DNA of 64,000 nt from Calendula officinalis (taxonomy: Eukaryota > Streptophyta > Magnoliopsida > Asterales > Asteraceae). The stretch spans positions 47,146,404 through 47,210,403 of the forward strand of contig OY970822.1 of assembly GCA_963853835.1 (NCBI GenBank), in the 5' to 3' direction. Position numbers and translations under genes: made by a program. Positions 1 through 11,634 of this stretch are shown one piece after another (position 1 is the first letter of the stretch; every line of letters begins with the position of its first letter). The notes under the pieces are model-generated. The model was not told where the DNA came from. It ran no database searches and worked only from the letters and a program-made list of their open reading frames with translations.

Positions 1-2005
1 ATCTAATGAATGCGGTAAATGATTTTGAAAACGGTGGTGATTTAAAACATGGTTGTAATTCGACATTTTTTACTTTAATCCCGAAATGTGATGTACCACT
101 TAACTTATCGGATTATCGGCCCATTAGCCTTATTGGGAGCTTTTATAAGATTATTGCAAAAAATATTAGCTAACCGTTTGAAACAAGTTATTGGTGATAT
201 TGTGAGTATGGAACAATCGGCTTTCATTGGAAGTCGGAATATATTAGATGGGCCGTTAATTTTAAGTGAAATTATTTTGTGGTGTAAAAAGATAAAGAAA
301 CAATCTTTAATTTTTAAAGTGGACTTTGAAAAGGCATATGACACACTTAGTTGGATTTTTTAGACTCGATTATGTGTCAAATGGGATTCGGATCTAAATG
401 GAGGCGGTGAATTTTTTCATGTCTTTCTTTTGCTAGGGCCTCGGTCCTTATTAATGGGTCTCCTACAACGGAATTTGGCATTTGTAAAGGTCTTAGACAA
501 GGTGGTCCAATGGCACCTTTTTTATTCATTATCGCGGTTGAAAGTATCCATGTTGCCATGCTTGAGGCAACGGAAAAAGGTGTTTTTCACGGAATCAAAC
601 TACCTAATAATGGCCCCCTAATGACTCATCTTCAATACGCCGATGATACAATTTTTGTAGGAGAATGGTCCGAAGGAAATGCAAAGAATTTATCCCGGAT
701 TCTTACTTGTTTTTATCTAGCGTCGGGGTTAAAGGTGAATATGGTGAAAAGTAATATAATTGGAATTGGAGTTACAAGTGATGAGGTAAATCGTGTTGCG
801 AACATTATAAAATGTGGTGTCGGCTCAACCCCGTTTAAATATCTTGGTTGACGATTGGAGCTCAAATGCATAGAGTCGATCAATGGGATGTAATAATTAA
901 CAAATTCAATAAAAAGCTTTCTTCGTGGAAAGCATCCACGTTATCGTATGGTGGAAGATTGACGTTACTAAAATCCGTCCTTGGTTCTATCGGGTCGTAC
1001 TATTTATCAATCTTTAAAGCCCCGGAAATTATAATCAAGAAGTTGGAGTCAATTCGGGCAAAGTTTTTTTGGGGATCCAAAAATGGTGAAAGGAAAATTA
1101 ATTGGGTTAGTTGGAAGTCTATTCTAAAACCGTTAAAGTGGGGAGGTTTGAATGTTCCAACTATTAAAGCACAAAATCTAGCTTTGTTACTTAAATGGTG
1201 GTGGTGAATGAAAAGAGAGGGTGCTACTCTATGGAATTTGGTTATTACATCACTTCATAATATTCCAAGGAGCGGTATCCCTACAAGCAAATTCCCGGGA
1301 GTATGGAACAACATAGTCAAGGTACGTAATCATCTTAATAAATTTAATATCCCGATAGATTCTTGGTTTCAGGTGGCGGTTAACCATGAAGATATGCTAT
1401 CCCGATGGTCATGGGCACTCGAGCAAGACGGTGAATTTTCAGTGGCTTCCGCGAGGCGTGCAATTCAAGATACGACAGCGGGGCCAAGTGAGGAAGCGAA
1501 TATACCGTGGATCAAATCAGTCCCCATCAAAACTAATATATTCTTTTGGCGGTTGTATCTTAATCGATTACCCACGTGTGTTAATCTCCTAAAAAGAGGT
1601 GTTATACTACCATCGGCAGTATGTTGTTTCTGTGAGAGAGATTTAGAGGATGAAAAACACTTGTTCTGGTCTTGCTCCAAAACTAGGCAAATATGGATCG
1701 AATTTTGCAGTTGGTGGTCTATTGATATAAGTAGTATTCGGGGAGTGGAAGATGTGTTGAACTGGAAGGTGTCAGCCAATTTAACAAAATGCAAATCAAC
1801 TCAATATATTACGGCGGTAATTACGGTGTTATGGTTCATTTGGAAATACAGGAATAACTATATATTCAACAAGATTCAAGGAGATCGAAGTTGTTTAATT
1901 GGGGAAGCTCAAGCTCAGGCCTTTTGTTGGCTCAAATGGAGGTCGAAAATGAAGTGGGGAAGTATAGAATGGCCAATATGGTGTGGTAACCCGATGCTGC
2001 TCTAA
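1..2005 (+). pseudogene. LINE ORF2 reverse transcriptase and zf-RVT, broken
   Basis: This is the remnant of a LINE ORF2 protein, which would copy the element RNA into DNA at a nicked target. The RT core is visible in pieces: DYRPISLIGSFYK-like residues near 105-150, KVDFEKAYDTLSW near 318-355, and the catalytic YADD in LQYADDTIFVGEW near 630-660. Downstream, GGRLTLLKSVLGSIGSYYLS (about 950-1010) is typical of the RT C-terminal part. From 1208 a 265-residue stretch carries the zf-RVT domain at about residues 96-155 (FFWRLYLNRLPT, then CCFCERDLEDEKHLFWSC). The frame shifts near 125, between 363 and 510, and near 848. A TGA at 1205-1207 lies in the same frame as the zf-RVT part. The protein cannot be made as one chain. 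Confidence 0.85.
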
Positions 2006-2264
2006 ATGTGACTAAAGGATAGGAAGCAGATCAAATTGGAGCTTAAGGAGTTACGTTTTTTTGTTATATTTTTGATTGCATATAGTTTATGTTGTGATAT
2101 AGATTAGTATTGGAGGTGTTTGTATTTATGTCCGGTGAACTCGGTGTTTTTTTTGCTAGTCGGTGACTAGTGTTTGTATATATTTATTTGCGGGGTTTCG
2201 TTGGTGGGGTGATGGCCTTGCCGAAGCTCCCCCGGCGGTCCCTTTTTGCTGTTCAAAAAAAAAA
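1..2264 (+). mobile_element. LINE (non-LTR retrotransposon), 3' part
   Basis: The stretch carries, in order, a LINE-type reverse transcriptase and a zf-RVT region, then about 250 bp of 3' non-coding sequence ending in an A-run at roughly 2254-2264. This is the order seen in plant L1-like ORF2 elements. The 5' end lies outside the window, so ORF1 and the endonuclease are not seen and no target-site duplication can be judged. Frameshifts and stops show the copy is dead. Confidence 0.85.
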
Positions 2265-2748
2265 ATTCATTAAACTTTAAAATTGAACCACCATCACCGC
2301 CAACCGTAATATCCATTGTCACTAGCCATCATACTGCCACAACCATCAACTAATTAGTCTTCACTAAATATAGTTACATTGTATTCGCCGTCGCATTGCA
2401 CGAGTAGAGAATGTGTTAAATGCTTTAAGGGTATAATAGTAATTACTATTGAGTGGTGGTACATTACGTTAGCATTTAACTAGTCAAATAAATGATATTT
2501 CAACAAAAGAATATAACTACTATTCATTGATATGTTTTATTCCTTGTATAATTCAAAAGAATATAAATTACAATCTTGCCCTTTTTGATAAGAATTGGTT
2601 GTCATTTTGACCAAACAAAAACAAAATTCAAAGGATAATTCATCCTCAAATAATAAGCATTTACAAGTTCATATAATTAGCATTTACAAACATCTAACAC
2701 CAAGGAATCAAAGAATGTGCTAAAATCACCCTCAAAAATGTCAAAAGT
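2265..2748. other. Intergenic, holds the 3' flank of the synthase gene
   Basis: AT-rich sequence with no coding signal. Part must be the 3'UTR of the minus-strand phosphatidylserine synthase that stops at 2749. A minus-strand AATAAA (2536-2541), about 210 bp past the stop, is a possible polyadenylation signal, but in DNA this AT-rich it could be chance. Confidence 0.5.
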
Positions 2749-5333
2749 TTATGCGTTCTTTCTTCGTTTAATTCTATTAAATTTCCATGTCCACAAAATC
2801 AAGAATCCCAAAAGGCCCACACCAGAAGTTGTCCACATTATTACCAACCATCTTGGCATCGGAGTTGGAAATAAACCTGAAAAAAAAAAAACATTTAGTT
2901 TCTTGAAAAACAATTGATGAATGACTTTTTGAGGTCAACAGGCCAATTTTTAACACATGGATAACTTTGCATCTTTAAAAATTATCAATGTTAAACCGAT
3001 AGATTTTGTAACAATTTTATAAGCTAGACAATGTTTGTGACGATTACGTTACTTTTGAGGTCATAAAGTAGCAAGTTTGACCTAAAAGGTCAAAGTGTGA
3101 AACCAAAACTCACCATGTCCAAACTTGATACAAATTAGGAGCTCAATAATGCAGATGGCAAGTGAAAGCCAACAAAAAGCTCCCACCTTTTTCACCGGTT
3201 TTCTGAATATATAAAACCACATTAATTATTAGATAAAGTGTTTCAGGTCAACACATCGCGACCCGACCCGACCCATTTAACCCGCCTCTAGATATATATT
3301 ATATGTATATAAAAATGGTAGAGAGAGAGAGAGTATTACTGGTCTTGTAGGTAAGAATTATACTCCCGAATTGTAGGAATTGCAATAAGCCACCAAAGAA
3401 CCAACCGATAAACAATAATCGGGTTTCGAGGTGGGACCCACAAGCAAAATTTGAGGAAAAACGTATTTAATTCAACGGTTAAAAACACAATGCAAAGGCT
3501 AAGAACTTGTATAAACCGCCACGGGCCAAGAAGCGGGTGCCATTCGTCTTTATCCCAATTTGCAGGTGTAAATTGACCCAATGTTCGTTTTACCTGTAAA
3601 AACACGGATCTCAAGATTTAATAATTAATTTCTCTAAAATTAATATGATAAAAAGAATTTGAACTACACTCCAATTGTAATTTTGCAATCGAAACGAGTC
3701 AATGTTTGACTTTTTTTATTAAGAGGGACTTACTTTGCTTAATATATTCGGTTGACGGCTTATTCCAACCCATTCATATGTTTTACCATCAAAATAACGA
3801 ACAGTCTGCATTCCTGACCAAATACCTGCAACGAAATTGAAAACAATATTATGACTATTTTGACCATTGTTGACTTGTTGTGATTTATACATCATAAAAT
3901 TAGGTTTTTATTTTTATTATTTACCGAACCAATTGCAGATTAATATGTCAAGAATAATGCTGTCCCACCAGCACTCGTTAAAATTCGGCAACATATGACG
4001 AAAAGTTAACTGCAAAAAAATAATTAAAAATTATGATCTTTAAAAAATATATGGATAAAAAATTGGAAATTATGAATTATTAAGTTTTTAACTAACCTCC
4101 ATTAACTCAAATCCAATTGATAATACCCACAAAAGTGGTTGATTACGTATCATTATTGCTTTACCCCACCAACCGAAAAAATGAGCAGGAACAAACTCAT
4201 CAAAAAGTGTATTCTGCAAAAAAACCAATTCAATTTCAGTCCCAAAAAAGTCAACTTTTGACTTTGGTAAAATTCAGATTTTGTAAATTCTAATTTTAAT
4301 AATAATAATAATAATAAACTCTTTTTTAGAGACAGAGTGAAAGAAGAAATCATACATAAATATTTATAAACCTGCTAGTTGGATTATCGGGCACATAAAT
4401 TCGACAATCAGCACCATATGATCTCTCGGGTAGTTCTGTTAAAATATTGATAAAAATAATATCAAACAAACAAATAAACTAAATTCAATATATAAATTGC
4501 AAAATGTAAATAACTCATAAATATTTTTACCGATGCCAAGATCAGGGTGGAGAAACTTCATAAATTGTCTTGCATTGTCACGAGTCTGACCAAAAAATAA
4601 GTCAACAAACAAATTTTAGTAATAAAAAATAATATTAAATTAAGATTTATAAGAAAAACTAAAAAAACTAACCTGAAAAAGCAAAAATGTTAGAGCAACA
4701 AGGTAAATAACTGCCAACCCATGAACTAGCCGCCAAAATGCGGGGTGTGGTCTAATTAGTAACCTGCAAAAACATCAGACTTAAAGATTATGTCATGCAT
4801 AAATGACCAAAATACCCTTTCATAAACAAATATATAATGATTTTAGAAAATAAGATTATGGATTAATTGTGTAATTAGGAACTTACGTAGAAGGAGCTTG
4901 CAACAAACAATAAGTAAGAAAAACAGCAATCATTGCCCATATTCCCCTTCAATGATAAGCAAATTAAGAAAGAAATAAAATGTTGGTTTCATGGATAATA
5001 AATAAAATTAATGCCACAAAATCTAACCTTTTGACCGATGTAACAATATCAGTTGATGAACTACTGTCAGGATCAAGAACTCCACTTGCCCAACTGTAAA
5101 CACATAAAAAATAAATAAATAAATAAAATCCATTTCTTACAAAAATTGAAATATACAAAAACTTACATAAGTAAACATGCACCAATGAATAATAACGAAA
5201 TTGTTCGGGGTTTATAAGCCCAAGCGGTCCACGGGTCAAATTCATCATTAGTGACAGTGCTGGCCGATTCACCATTTTGTTGATGTTGACCAACATGTTG
5301 ACCTCTTCTTCTTCCTCTCCTATTGGCTTCCAT
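2749..5333 (-). CDS. PSS1: Phosphatidylserine synthase (base-exchange type), 12 coding exons
   Basis: It swaps the head group of phosphatidylethanolamine or phosphatidylcholine for serine in the ER membrane, making phosphatidylserine. Coding exons on the minus strand, from the start: 5333-5167, 5093-5028, 4946-4887, 4763-4673, 4585-4531, 4435-4356, 4213-4097, 4009-3925, 3825-3734, 3593-3340, 3202-3114, 2876-2749. All introns have GT/AG ends and the phases join without a break, giving 1284 nt or 427 residues, close to Arabidopsis PSS1 as I recall it. Recognisable blocks are DPWTAWAYKPRTISLL (N-terminus), ELPERSYGADCRIY, FGWWGKAIMIRNQPLLW, MLPNFNECWWDSIILDILIC and RPVKKVGAFCWL-like (QKPVKKVGAFCWL here). 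Many hydrophobic stretches indicate a polytopic membrane protein (family PF03034). The start is the first ATG after an inferred 5'UTR intron. No inactivating change is visible. The boundaries rest on my manual splicing. Confidence 0.95.
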
Positions 5334-5368
5334 AAATCTTGAAAATTGCTTTTATCTTATTTTGACCT

Positions 5369-6061
5369 CTGCAAAAGTCAACATGAAAATAATTGTAAAT
5401 TAGAGCCCAAAATTGTAGTTCATTAGTATATGAAATTGGTAGAAATGAGAGTAAATTATAACATTCCAAGATTAACAATAGCTAGTTTAAAACGGGTAAA
5501 ATAACATTCGATTAACAATTTGTAATCAAACAATTAATGATTAATTGGGTTTAAATAAATCTTAATTCAGAAATAACAATTGGGAATGGTCACGGGTCGA
5601 ATTGAATATACAACCAATAAAGTACTTCATAAAAAGTAAATTTTTTAGATAATAATTATGAAAAATAAACAGTATTTTTTGTACCCAGTAATCCAATCCT
5701 CTGTTAAATTCATAAAATTTTATACAAATCGAACAATTTGATCCTTAATTTCGACATTTTTCTTCAAAAAAATAAAGAATTCATCAATTGTAAAACATAA
5801 TTCAAATACCTGCGTAATCGTTTCCAATCATATACCATTGAATCTCAAATAAAAAACTATCCGACATTGAAAACCCATATCAGAAATTCAAATTAGATCA
5901 TAAAATTAATGAAGAGATGATAACACAGAGTGCATGAAAATGGAAACCAAGGTACGCATAGATATTAAAAGTACGCATAAACTTACGTTTACAACGAAAA
6001 CAGATTAACAAGAAATATATATGGAGAGAGAGAAAGAGTGTGTGTGTGGGTGATTACTTAC
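5369..6061 (-). other. Inferred 5'UTR intron of the phosphatidylserine synthase gene
   Basis: On the minus strand, a GTAAGT donor at 6061-6056 and a TTTTGCAG acceptor ending at 5369 bracket an AT-rich stretch. About 35 nt of leader then precede the ATG at 5333. The upstream exon would run from 6062 to about 6255 and has no conserved coding content. Introns in 5' leaders are common in plant housekeeping genes. cDNA would be needed to confirm the splice. Confidence 0.6.
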
Positions 6062-6249
6062 ATATTATTGATGATTGATTAAGCCCTAGCCGCAAGATTG
6101 AAGGCGGAAAGCGATCCGTAGCCGTCGGATCTCTGAACAAAAGTCTTGAATGATGAATAAAATTGGGGAAAAGATGATTAATTAAGGTTTGAAAGACTAA
6201 AAGCTAACTGGGTTTTTTTCTCTCAATCGATTTCTACTCATAAAAATGG

Positions 6250-6300
6250 TTTCTTGATTAATTTCATAATTTGTGTGTGGGTGGGTATATATAGATACAG
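6250..6300 (-). promoter_or_regulatory. Core promoter of the phosphatidylserine synthase gene
   Basis: The minus-strand sequence TATATATA at 6293-6286 would place transcription start near 6255, just upstream of the inferred leader exon. Further upstream, at about 6330-6345 and 6382-6415, GA/CT-rich runs read as CT repeats on the gene strand. Such pyrimidine patches are common in plant core promoters. Confidence 0.5.
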
Positions 6301-6419
6301 GAGGTGTATGCATATGTTGGTATGACACACAGAGAGAGAGAGAAAAACAGTGATGTAGAGAAGAAAAAAGTACGATGGTCCACAGAGAGAGAAGGTTTTT
6401 ATTTAGATAGAGAGAATCA

Positions 6420-7165
6420 AAACGTTATGGAACATAATTTCTAATTACTGTATAAAGCAGAAATAGTATGTTTTACTACTATTTATTCCAATTCATTTAA
6501 AGTATTTAGGTTATTTTGTTAATTTTTTTAAAATTAAAAGATGTCGATTTACCAAATTATCCTTTAGAAAACAAAATTATAACAACTTTAAGAAAACTTT
6601 CACAATCAAAATAACTTTAGAAAAACAAATCTCACTAAATTTATATTTTACCTTTAAATCATTAAGTTAAGTAGAAAATCATATTTCAAAATCAAATTTA
6701 ATCTAAATCAAATTTAATACATATAACTGAAACAATATGGCTCAAAAAGTATGTATTCCAAACCTTTAATCTCAAAACAGAACCAATACACTTACATAAA
6801 AATAAGTGTTATTATTGTTTAGCGTTTTGCACGGATAATTATTTAGTTTTTTTTTCTATTTTCAAACGGCATCAAATCTACTATATTTTTTCACGACGCG
6901 ATCTGAACTTATGACCAATAAGTCATGGGTAATATCTTATATTTCACATTTTTATTACTATACTACAAATCTTGAATACCTATTTAATTCTATACGTGTA
7001 TATGTAGTGTGTGTTTTCATTGTGTGTTAATGTAAACTTTCACCATTGATATTATATCATTGATGCATAATATTCTTCGCTTTATTCTTTTTCACTTTTT
7101 TTTCTACTACTATTTTCACAGAAAAAGTTTCTGACTTTACTTTCTAGAACCAAAAAGAAAAGGGG
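6420..7165. other. Intergenic, AT-rich
   Basis: No gene, RNA or element boundary could be supported here. The sequence is strongly AT-rich with short low-complexity runs. It forms the upstream flank of the synthase gene and ends at the TTA target site of the Harbinger element. Confidence 0.6.
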
Positions 7166-7435
7166 TTAGATCGCTCCCAATGGTGATTGGGTGTTGCCAA
7201 CTCAGCGCTACGTCAGCAGACAAATTAACTAACATTAAACTGACGTAGTTATACCAACATCATCCCTTCTCTTCACCAAATTTGGGCCCCACCATCTATT
7301 TTAATTTCTTTTTAATTAAAACAAAAATATAACTAAAAACATAATACTTTTATTAAAAAAAAACATTACAAAAATTTAAAAACATAAAAAAAAAATACAA
7401 TACAAAAAAAATTACAATAATTAAAAAAACAATAA

Positions 7436-7905
7436 TTAACATTGGCGGAAATTTGGGGGGAGTTGCGAAATGTGGTCCACTAGTGCATTGCGAAGTTTGT
7501 GATGCATTACTTGATCCCGTAGTTCTTTGGACATTCGAGCGTGTGTTGCAACTCTCTCATTCCACGAGCGTTGCGGCATGTTTTCCGGGTTTTTCATATA
7601 CGCCTCCTCAAGTGAACACATATTGCGACATGTGTCCTTAATTATCATGTTGTGTAAAATTATACAACAATACATGATTCGACGAATTTTATTGATGCTA
7701 TATGGTCTTGCCGGATTTTTAATGATTTGCCACCGCCCTTGCAAAACACCGAATGCTTGTTCAATATCTTTTCTTGCGGCTTCTTGATATCTCTTAAACC
7801 GAATTTGTTGATCAGATAGCGGATACTTAAATGTCTTCACAATGGTTGACCATTCCGGATATATCCCGTCACCAAGATAGTATCCTTTAGTGAATTGTTG
7901 GTCGG
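7436..7905 (-). pseudogene. Harbinger transposase, C-terminal part
   Basis: This is the second half of the transposase cut by the copia insertion. It begins with QQFTKGYYLGDGIYPEW, whose Asp in LGDG matches the second catalytic acid. ARKDIEQAFGVLQGRWQII follows, with the Glu that matches the third acid of the DDE triad. The stretch is open to its natural stop, so this part is well preserved. Joining it to the N-terminal part across the insertion, counting the GTCGG target copy once, keeps the reading frame. The domain order and TTA target agree with PIF/Harbinger. Confidence 0.88.
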
Positions 7906-8826
7906 TGTTGGATCCCAACAACACAAATGTGTTGCGTTATGACAAGTAAAGACGATTAAGATAAAGAACACACAAGATTTCAATGATTAAGAGTTTATTA
8001 AAACAACTTAATACAGTACAAAATTTGCGGATATAGATAGTACACACTAACTAAAACTTTATACTTGAAGTGACACTTTTGTTCGCTCAAACTAGAAGAT
8101 AATGCAAGGAGAGTTTATATCAGCTGATACTAACAGCTAATATTGAATGCCTGAGTAATAACTACGAAGGAGTTAATATCAGACAAATAACAAACTCTCA
8201 GAGAATGTTCTTGTGCTATGAATTCTAAAAGGTGTATGTAAATGCAAGCATTTACGTCTCTATTTATAGCCCAAGATCCGTGTTCCTTTGTCCACAAGAT
8301 GCTCGACGTGTAAACATATCATTCGTCGATGTATTTACATTAAATGCTCGTACATAGATTATAGTCCCAAGTGTACTTTGTGTTAACTCCTTTTGCTACC
8401 TTTTCTGACGCACAGTGAAAAGGTGTACTATGATAGTACAAAAGTAGTTGACTTTCCGTTACATGCTTGGAGGGACAAACGACGATGTACATACATATAA
8501 TCTTCTATTCCAAAATAGAAGATCTTCATCGTTTTCTTCTTCTTTGAGCGGGAAAGGGAAATGTTCAAAGTGTCAAGAACATTTCCACTAAGTCTTTATC
8601 TGCAGCAGGTATCATCAGCTGATTCCACAATCAGCTGGATGATCTTCTTCTTGTCTCTGTCCTTTGTCCATAGACTTCGAATGAACACTCTTCTATAGCT
8701 GCTGATTTGACTTGTTTTCCTAGAGCTAAGTACGTACTCAGCTGAAGGTTTATTGCATATACTTGCTTCAACTGAGATACATACTTCAGCTGATATTTAT
8801 TCTTCTTAGCTACCGATCATCAAATC
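7906..8826 (-). repeat. Copia A 3' LTR, main part
   Basis: This matches the 29212-30171 LTR along its length. The remaining 26 nt of this LTR lie at 18676-18701, beyond the LARD insertion, so the net LTR length is about 947 bp against 960 for its partner. A minus-strand TATAAATA at 8268-8261 is the probable LTR promoter. By eye the pair differ at roughly 3% of sites plus a few small indels. Confidence 0.92.
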
Positions 8827-11634
8827 TGTAACACCCTAAAATTTACAAGATTTTTAAAATTTTTGAAAATAAAATTATAATCAAAAGGTCCCATAAATAA
8901 ATCTCAGATATTAATATTTAATATTTAAAACGTATTTATTGCGGAAATAGTTAAGATAAAGTAAAGTGTTTTAAAATATTAAATGATGTCCACATCAGTA
9001 ATAAAAAGATACAGCGGCCAACCGTCCACCTTCTCCTTTCCTTTGCTGGTACCTGAAACAATGTGGGGGAAAGTTTGGGTCAGCTGGGGAAGCTGAGTGA
9101 ATAATTCTCAAAATGCAAACAATCATAACATACAACACATGAGGGCACATCGGTATACTCCTACTCAGAATCTACTCGATTAATTACTCAGATTTATTTC
9201 TCAGATTTTATTACTCAGATTTTATTTATATAGCGCGCTAGTGTGACTTGGGCCGAGAGATCAACCTCGACCCGCCTCACACCACCTCAACACCTGTACT
9301 CTTCGGTGTTGAGTCAAAAAGGCCTGGCACCAGTACTCTTCGGTGCCAAGTCAAAACGTCTGACACCAGTGCTCTTCGGAGTCAAGTCAGATATAAACTC
9401 AGACGGGAGGTGATCCCAGGCATATAGCCAAAAACTCAGATGTGTGTTATTATGTTTTATTATCTCTTTAACATAATTATCTCAGATGCCCTAGCAAGTA
9501 GTAGCACAGAATGACCCTGTGCCGAGCTCGGTTACCCAGGCACAATGTCTCAGATTAAAATAAATCAACAGCTGCTCAGATACTCAGATAACGGATCAAA
9601 CTCAGATAACAGATCAAGCTCAGATAACAATTAAGGTGCAAGTAATATAACACGTAAGTCATGCATGTATAACGTTAAAACTGAATACACGGTGAGAATA
9701 CTCACCTCAAGAAACGTAAGCTCCAAAGGATTCCCGACAGTCAAAGGTATAGCACGTTATCTCCTAGGCGGTCCTAAAACCAAAACGAAACCCCGAATTA
9801 GAATTCTACCCGAGGGCTTATTTCAGAAAGCTGGCAGCACCCGTCAGTCTCACGGAAACTGCCATAACTCCTAAACGGCTCATTAGATTTTTCCCATCTT
9901 TCTACCACAGAAATTAGACTCAGAATACTACAAAACACTCTCAAGTGGCTTCTTCCCAAAATCGGACTCTAAGGGCCTCAAAACAGGCTCACAAAACAGC
10001 ATAGTTGCACAGGTCATTTTCCTAACAGCAGTATATTAGAATGATTATAACTTTTAAACCGCAAATCGGATTAACGAGACGTCAGCGGCATTGGAAAGAG
10101 GACTCAGAAAACTAGTGACATCACGGGCCAAAAATTCAAAAGTGCATTTTAAGTGTGGTAAAAACATACCCGGACTTGACCAACAGAATCTGTTAAAATT
10201 TCAGCATAACGTTTAAAACCCGTTTGAAACCCGACATCAACTCGTTTACTCCCGAGGCACCCAACAGTCCCGAAAACCAATTTATCACAGAAACTTAATG
10301 TAAAATAAATCTAACTCATTTTCTTGAAAACTTTCCTTGTTAGGAAACCAAGAACCCTAAGGTTCGGTTTCCGTTTCTCGATTGATAAAACGTTTAGATT
10401 ATTTAACAAATGGTCTTAACCCAAACCATACCCGACACACAAAACGAACAATCAACAATCTCAACCCAGAAACCCGAACCCTCTTTGGTTCAATCACAGC
10501 CCTACGCAAAACGGGATTTGCCTCAAAGTTAATATATAGAAATCGTATGGAATAAGGAACAAAACAAAACTAGAATCTACCGAATCCAATAGGTCTGGCT
10601 CGGGGTGAAATCTGCTCGGGAATTCTGCTCGGTTGCGGGTTCACTGGCTCGAAAACTATAACATTATCACGGTATTAGAACATAATTCACTGAACCGAAT
10701 TTAACGAATTAAGAAAGCAAGATAAACCAGAAAACCAAAGGAAGTAAAACTACCGAATAGAAAAGAAATACTTAATTAACCGGCTATCTCTACGCACAAC
10801 AGGAAAAAGAGGAATAAGTTGGAGCTGCTCCTTGACGGTGGAACACAAGCAGGTGAAGACTTTCTTGTTTCAATTGGTTGGCTATAAGGTCACCACGTCA
10901 CAAACAAAAAGAAAAGATTGCAGCCTCAATATAATACTCCCACCGCCAAATCTAGAAACACATGCTACACCATTCCATCATTCATCGACCGTCAAGAATC
11001 CGTTAAATCGAGACATGCTTGCTGCTACTTTTACTCTTCAATTGACGAGAAAAGGAAGGCTGAAAACGATGGGACTTCCTTTCTTGCGGCTGAATTGGAG
11101 ATGCTTGGCTGGAAAAGAAACGTAGGGATTAGGGGAAAGCTCCGATTAGGAGTTTTCACCGAAAAGGGCTTAAGGCCTGATTAAGGATCGGGCTTCTACA
11201 AAACTCGGGCCTAAACGAGATTAGGACCAATTGTACGAATGAGGGAGTGGCGGGCTTAATCACCGAACAAAGAAAGCAAATGGAGGAGGCCCTGGCCTAC
11301 GACCGGCCCGACTCAATAAGGTATCACACAACTCATACGGTTAGCTAACGGTCCAATATTGAGACGAACTAAATAATTATTTTTATTAATAAACGCACGT
11401 CTATAACATTTAGAATGTCCAAGGAAAAGAAACATTTAGATAATATGAACTGTCTAACTATACGTCGGCTAAATAATTAATGTGTCTACGTATTTAAAAC
11501 ATTATTAACTCGATAACGCCTTATAAAAACCAATCGTCTAATTCATTATAATTAATTTACTAGTTATTCATTTTAAATTTAAATATGACGATTAAACTAA
11601 TATTATTTAATTATTAAAAATTCAGGGCGTTACA
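8827..11634 (-). repeat. LARD 3' LTR
   Basis: On the minus strand it runs from TGTAACGCCC at 11634 to GGGTGTTACA at 8827. It contains a block of many CTCAGAT-type repeats (about 9180-9620) and two intact stem-loop units plus one mutated one (9288-9390). Short open frames here have no protein match I can recognise. Confidence 0.92.

Noticed and set aside
9665..9874. Open frame repeated at 16700-16909, with similar frames at 10832-11184 and 17868-18220
   Set aside because: Present twice only because both copies lie in the two LTRs of the LARD. No domain, no match recognised, and the order of stops does not suggest coding.
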